From Myroides odoratimimus (GTDB lineage: Bacteria > Bacteroidota > Bacteroidia > Flavobacteriales > Flavobacteriaceae): a stretch of DNA of 64,000 bases. A program made the translations under genes and the position numbers. The stretch covers positions 1-64,000 of the forward strand of contig NZ_JACAKB010000007.1 of the NCBI RefSeq assembly GCF_030326305.1. The letters run 5' to 3'. Under the pieces are notes generated by a model that ran no database searches, was not told where the DNA came from, and saw only the letters and a program-made list of their open reading frames with translations. Of the stretch, positions 62,475-64,000 are shown one piece after another. Each line of letters opens with the position of its first letter. Positions within the stretch are counted from its first letter, which is position 1.

Positions 62475-64000
62475 TTATCTTCCCATGTGGATTAACAAGA
62501 TAGAGATATCTGTAGGTGTTACACCACTGATACGAGAAGCTTGAGAAATCGTAATAGGTCTAATATTTTTAAGCTTCTCACGTGACTCAAATGATAGAGA
62601 TACTATCTTATCATAATCAAAATTAGCAGGGATTCTCACATCCTCCAGCCTATTAAGTTTGTCAGCATTATTCTTTTCTTTCTCTATATACCCAGAGTAT
62701 TTTACTTGGATTTCTGCTTGCTCTATGATCTCCTGATCAAGATCATGTTCCTCTATATACGTCTTTACCTTTTCGAATTTAAGGATATCTTCTAGCTCGA
62801 TTTGTGGACGAGAGAATACCTTAAACATCTTATCAGGTTGACTCATTAGAGACGATCCTTTCTCTTCTAAAATAGGATTAGCCTCCTCTGTTTTTACACT
62901 TGTTTCTTTAAAGAATTGAACGAAGTTTTCTGCTTCAGTCTGCTTATGCTCCATTCTTCTCATACGTTCTTCAGACGCTAAACCTAGCTCATAAGACTTC
63001 GGTGTTAATCTAAAGTCAGCATTATCTTGACGTAATAAGGTACGGTATTCTGCACGAGATGTAAACATTCTATAAGGCTCTTCTGTCCCCTTCGTGATTA
63101 GATCATCTATTAATACACCTATATATGCTTCGTCTCTTCTAAGGATTAACTCCCCTTCTTCTCTTACTTTTAAAGCAGCATTCATACCAGCCATTAGCCC
63201 TTGCGCAGCTGCCTCTTCATAACCTGTAGTACCGTTGATTTGTCCAGCGAAATATAGTCCTTCTACAAGCTTAGTTTCAAGCGTATGCTTTAACTGTGTA
63301 GGTGGAAAATAATCGTATTCGATAGCATATCCAGGTCTAAATATCTTAGCATTCTCAAACCCAGCTACCGAACGTAGAGCCTTAAACTGTACCTCCTCTG
63401 GTAGTGAAGTAGAGAATCCATTTACATAGATCTCACAAGTATTCCACCCCTCAGGCTCTACGAATATTTGGTGTCTATCTTTATCTGCAAAGCGGTTAAT
63501 CTTATCTTCTATCGACGGACAATAACGTGGTCCTATACTCTTAATTCTACCCGTAAACATCGGAGAACGATCAAATCCTTCTCTTAATAAATCGTGTACT
63601 TCAGGAGAAGTATACGTCATGTAACAGTCTCTTTGTTGAACTAATGGTTGTGTCACATCTAAGTACGAGAACTTAGAAGGGTTAATATCTCCCCCTTGCA
63701 CTTCCATCTTACTATAATCTAATGATCGACCATCTACCCTAGGAGGTGTACCTGTCTTCATTCTTCCAGAAGTAAAACCAGCTTTCACAAGATCTTCTGT
63801 TATACCGTAAGCAGCACCCTCACCTGCTCTACCACCACCGAACTGTTTTTCTCCGATGTGGATAAGCCCATTTAAGAATGTACCATTCGTTAAAATAACT
63901 GTCTTAGCTTTTATTTCTAACCCAAGATTAGTTACTACACCTTCGATCTTATGATTCTTAATAATCAAAGATTTTACCATATCCTGATAAAAATCAAGGT
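62475..64000 (-). CDS. mnmG: tRNA uridine 5-carboxymethylaminomethyl modification enzyme MnmG (partial)
   Basis: FAD-dependent subunit that modifies U34 of certain tRNAs together with MnmE. The frame is open to the right edge, and about 508 of roughly 620 residues are present; the N-terminal FAD-binding GGGHAG segment lies outside. Visible motifs are [50 protein letters not shown] and [20 protein letters not shown], with [13 protein letters not shown] and the [12 protein letters not shown] end. The stop codon is followed by a parS-bearing terminator. Confidence 0.97.
   Translation of the reverse strand, partial: LDFYQDMVKSLIIKNHKIEGVVTNLGLEIKAKTVILTNGTFLNGLIHIGEKQFGGGRAGEGAAYGITEDLVKAGFTSGRMKTGTPPRVDGRSLDYSKMEVQGGDINPSKFSYLDVTQPLVQQRDCYMTYTSPEVHDLLREGFDRSPMFTGRIKSIGPRYCPSIEDKINRFADKDRHQIFVEPEGWNTCEIYVNGFSTSLPEEVQFKALRSVAGFENAKIFRPGYAIEYDYFPPTQLKHTLETKLVEGLYFAGQINGTTGYEEAAAQGLMAGMNAALKVREEGELILRRDEAYIGVLIDDLITKGTEEPYRMFTSRAEYRTLLRQDNADFRLTPKSYELGLASEERMRRMEHKQTEAENFVQFFKETSVKTEEANPILEEKGSSLMSQPDKMFKVFSRPQIELEDILKFEKVKTYIEEHDLDQEIIEQAEIQVKYSGYIEKEKNNADKLNRLEDVRIPANFDYDKIVSLSFESREKLKNIRPITISQASRISGVTPTDISILLIHMGR

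Overview
This window is an AT-rich chromosomal segment from a member of the Bacteroidota, most likely family Flavobacteriaceae; a Myroides-like genome is my best guess, without a database check. The evidence is recurring promoters of the Bacteroidota type (TAnnTTTG with an occasional TTTG 17-20 bases upstream), Flavobacteria-type gene sets (SufABCD plus SufS-SufE-SufT-DUF2480-DUF3078, DUF4837, HU-CCDC81/SPOR), lipoproteins with short SC lipoboxes, and a compact class Id-like ribonucleotide reductase. No rRNA or tRNA gene and no CRISPR array were seen.

Layout. 1-114: the 5' end of a class C group II intron, placed just after the terC terminator. 130-10.5 kb: mostly minus-strand housekeeping genes (terC, gpsA, an iron alcohol dehydrogenase, yicC-gmk-nadD), then an ArsC-like/ferredoxin/TrhP/TrhO tRNA-hydroxylation operon. 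10.8-24.9 kb: small membrane and lipoprotein genes, def, recA, plsC, trpS, dprA, an HU/SPOR protein, a thioesterase, an S1/P1 nuclease, a Ser-rich repeat protein and hflX. 24.9-26.1 kb: asnA behind an Asn-rich leader peptide and an intrinsic terminator, which looks like an attenuator. 26.2-41.5 kb: the SUF iron-sulfur system in two minus-strand blocks (sufS-E-T-DUF2480-DUF3078 and sufA-B-C-D), separated by a plus-strand island of heme uptake genes (hmuTUVS) and nrdBA. 41.5-43.5 kb: a RAYT transposase flanked by inverted GTAG-type REP sequences, with a 103-bp tandem array on one side. 43.6-57.3 kb: secreted hydrolases (MBL-fold, S8, M1), rnpA, a tyrosine phosphatase, kup, DUF4837, a LysM transglycosylase, pgk and holB. 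57.5-64 kb: a PIF1-type helicase, an OmpH/Skp lipoprotein, a methyltransferase, a long non-coding AT-rich gap, and mnmG, whose terminator stem carries a perfect parS-like palindrome.

How the genes connect. Iron is a common thread: heme import and degradation, Fe-S assembly, a ferredoxin and the U32-family TrhP lie close together, and the class Id-like reductase probably uses manganese rather than iron. The most interesting regulatory candidate is the asnA leader. The most interesting protein observation is that TrhO carries the same C-terminal module as TrhP, its neighbour in the operon. The parS-like site next to mnmG suggests proximity to the chromosome origin.

Starts were moved downstream of the longest open frame for several genes (DUF4870-like, def, dprA, the thioesterase, hflX, sufB, the M1 peptidase and the methyltransferase), mainly because a promoter -7 box lies across or after the longer start. 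All identifications rest on reading the sequence and knowledge of protein families; no search was run.
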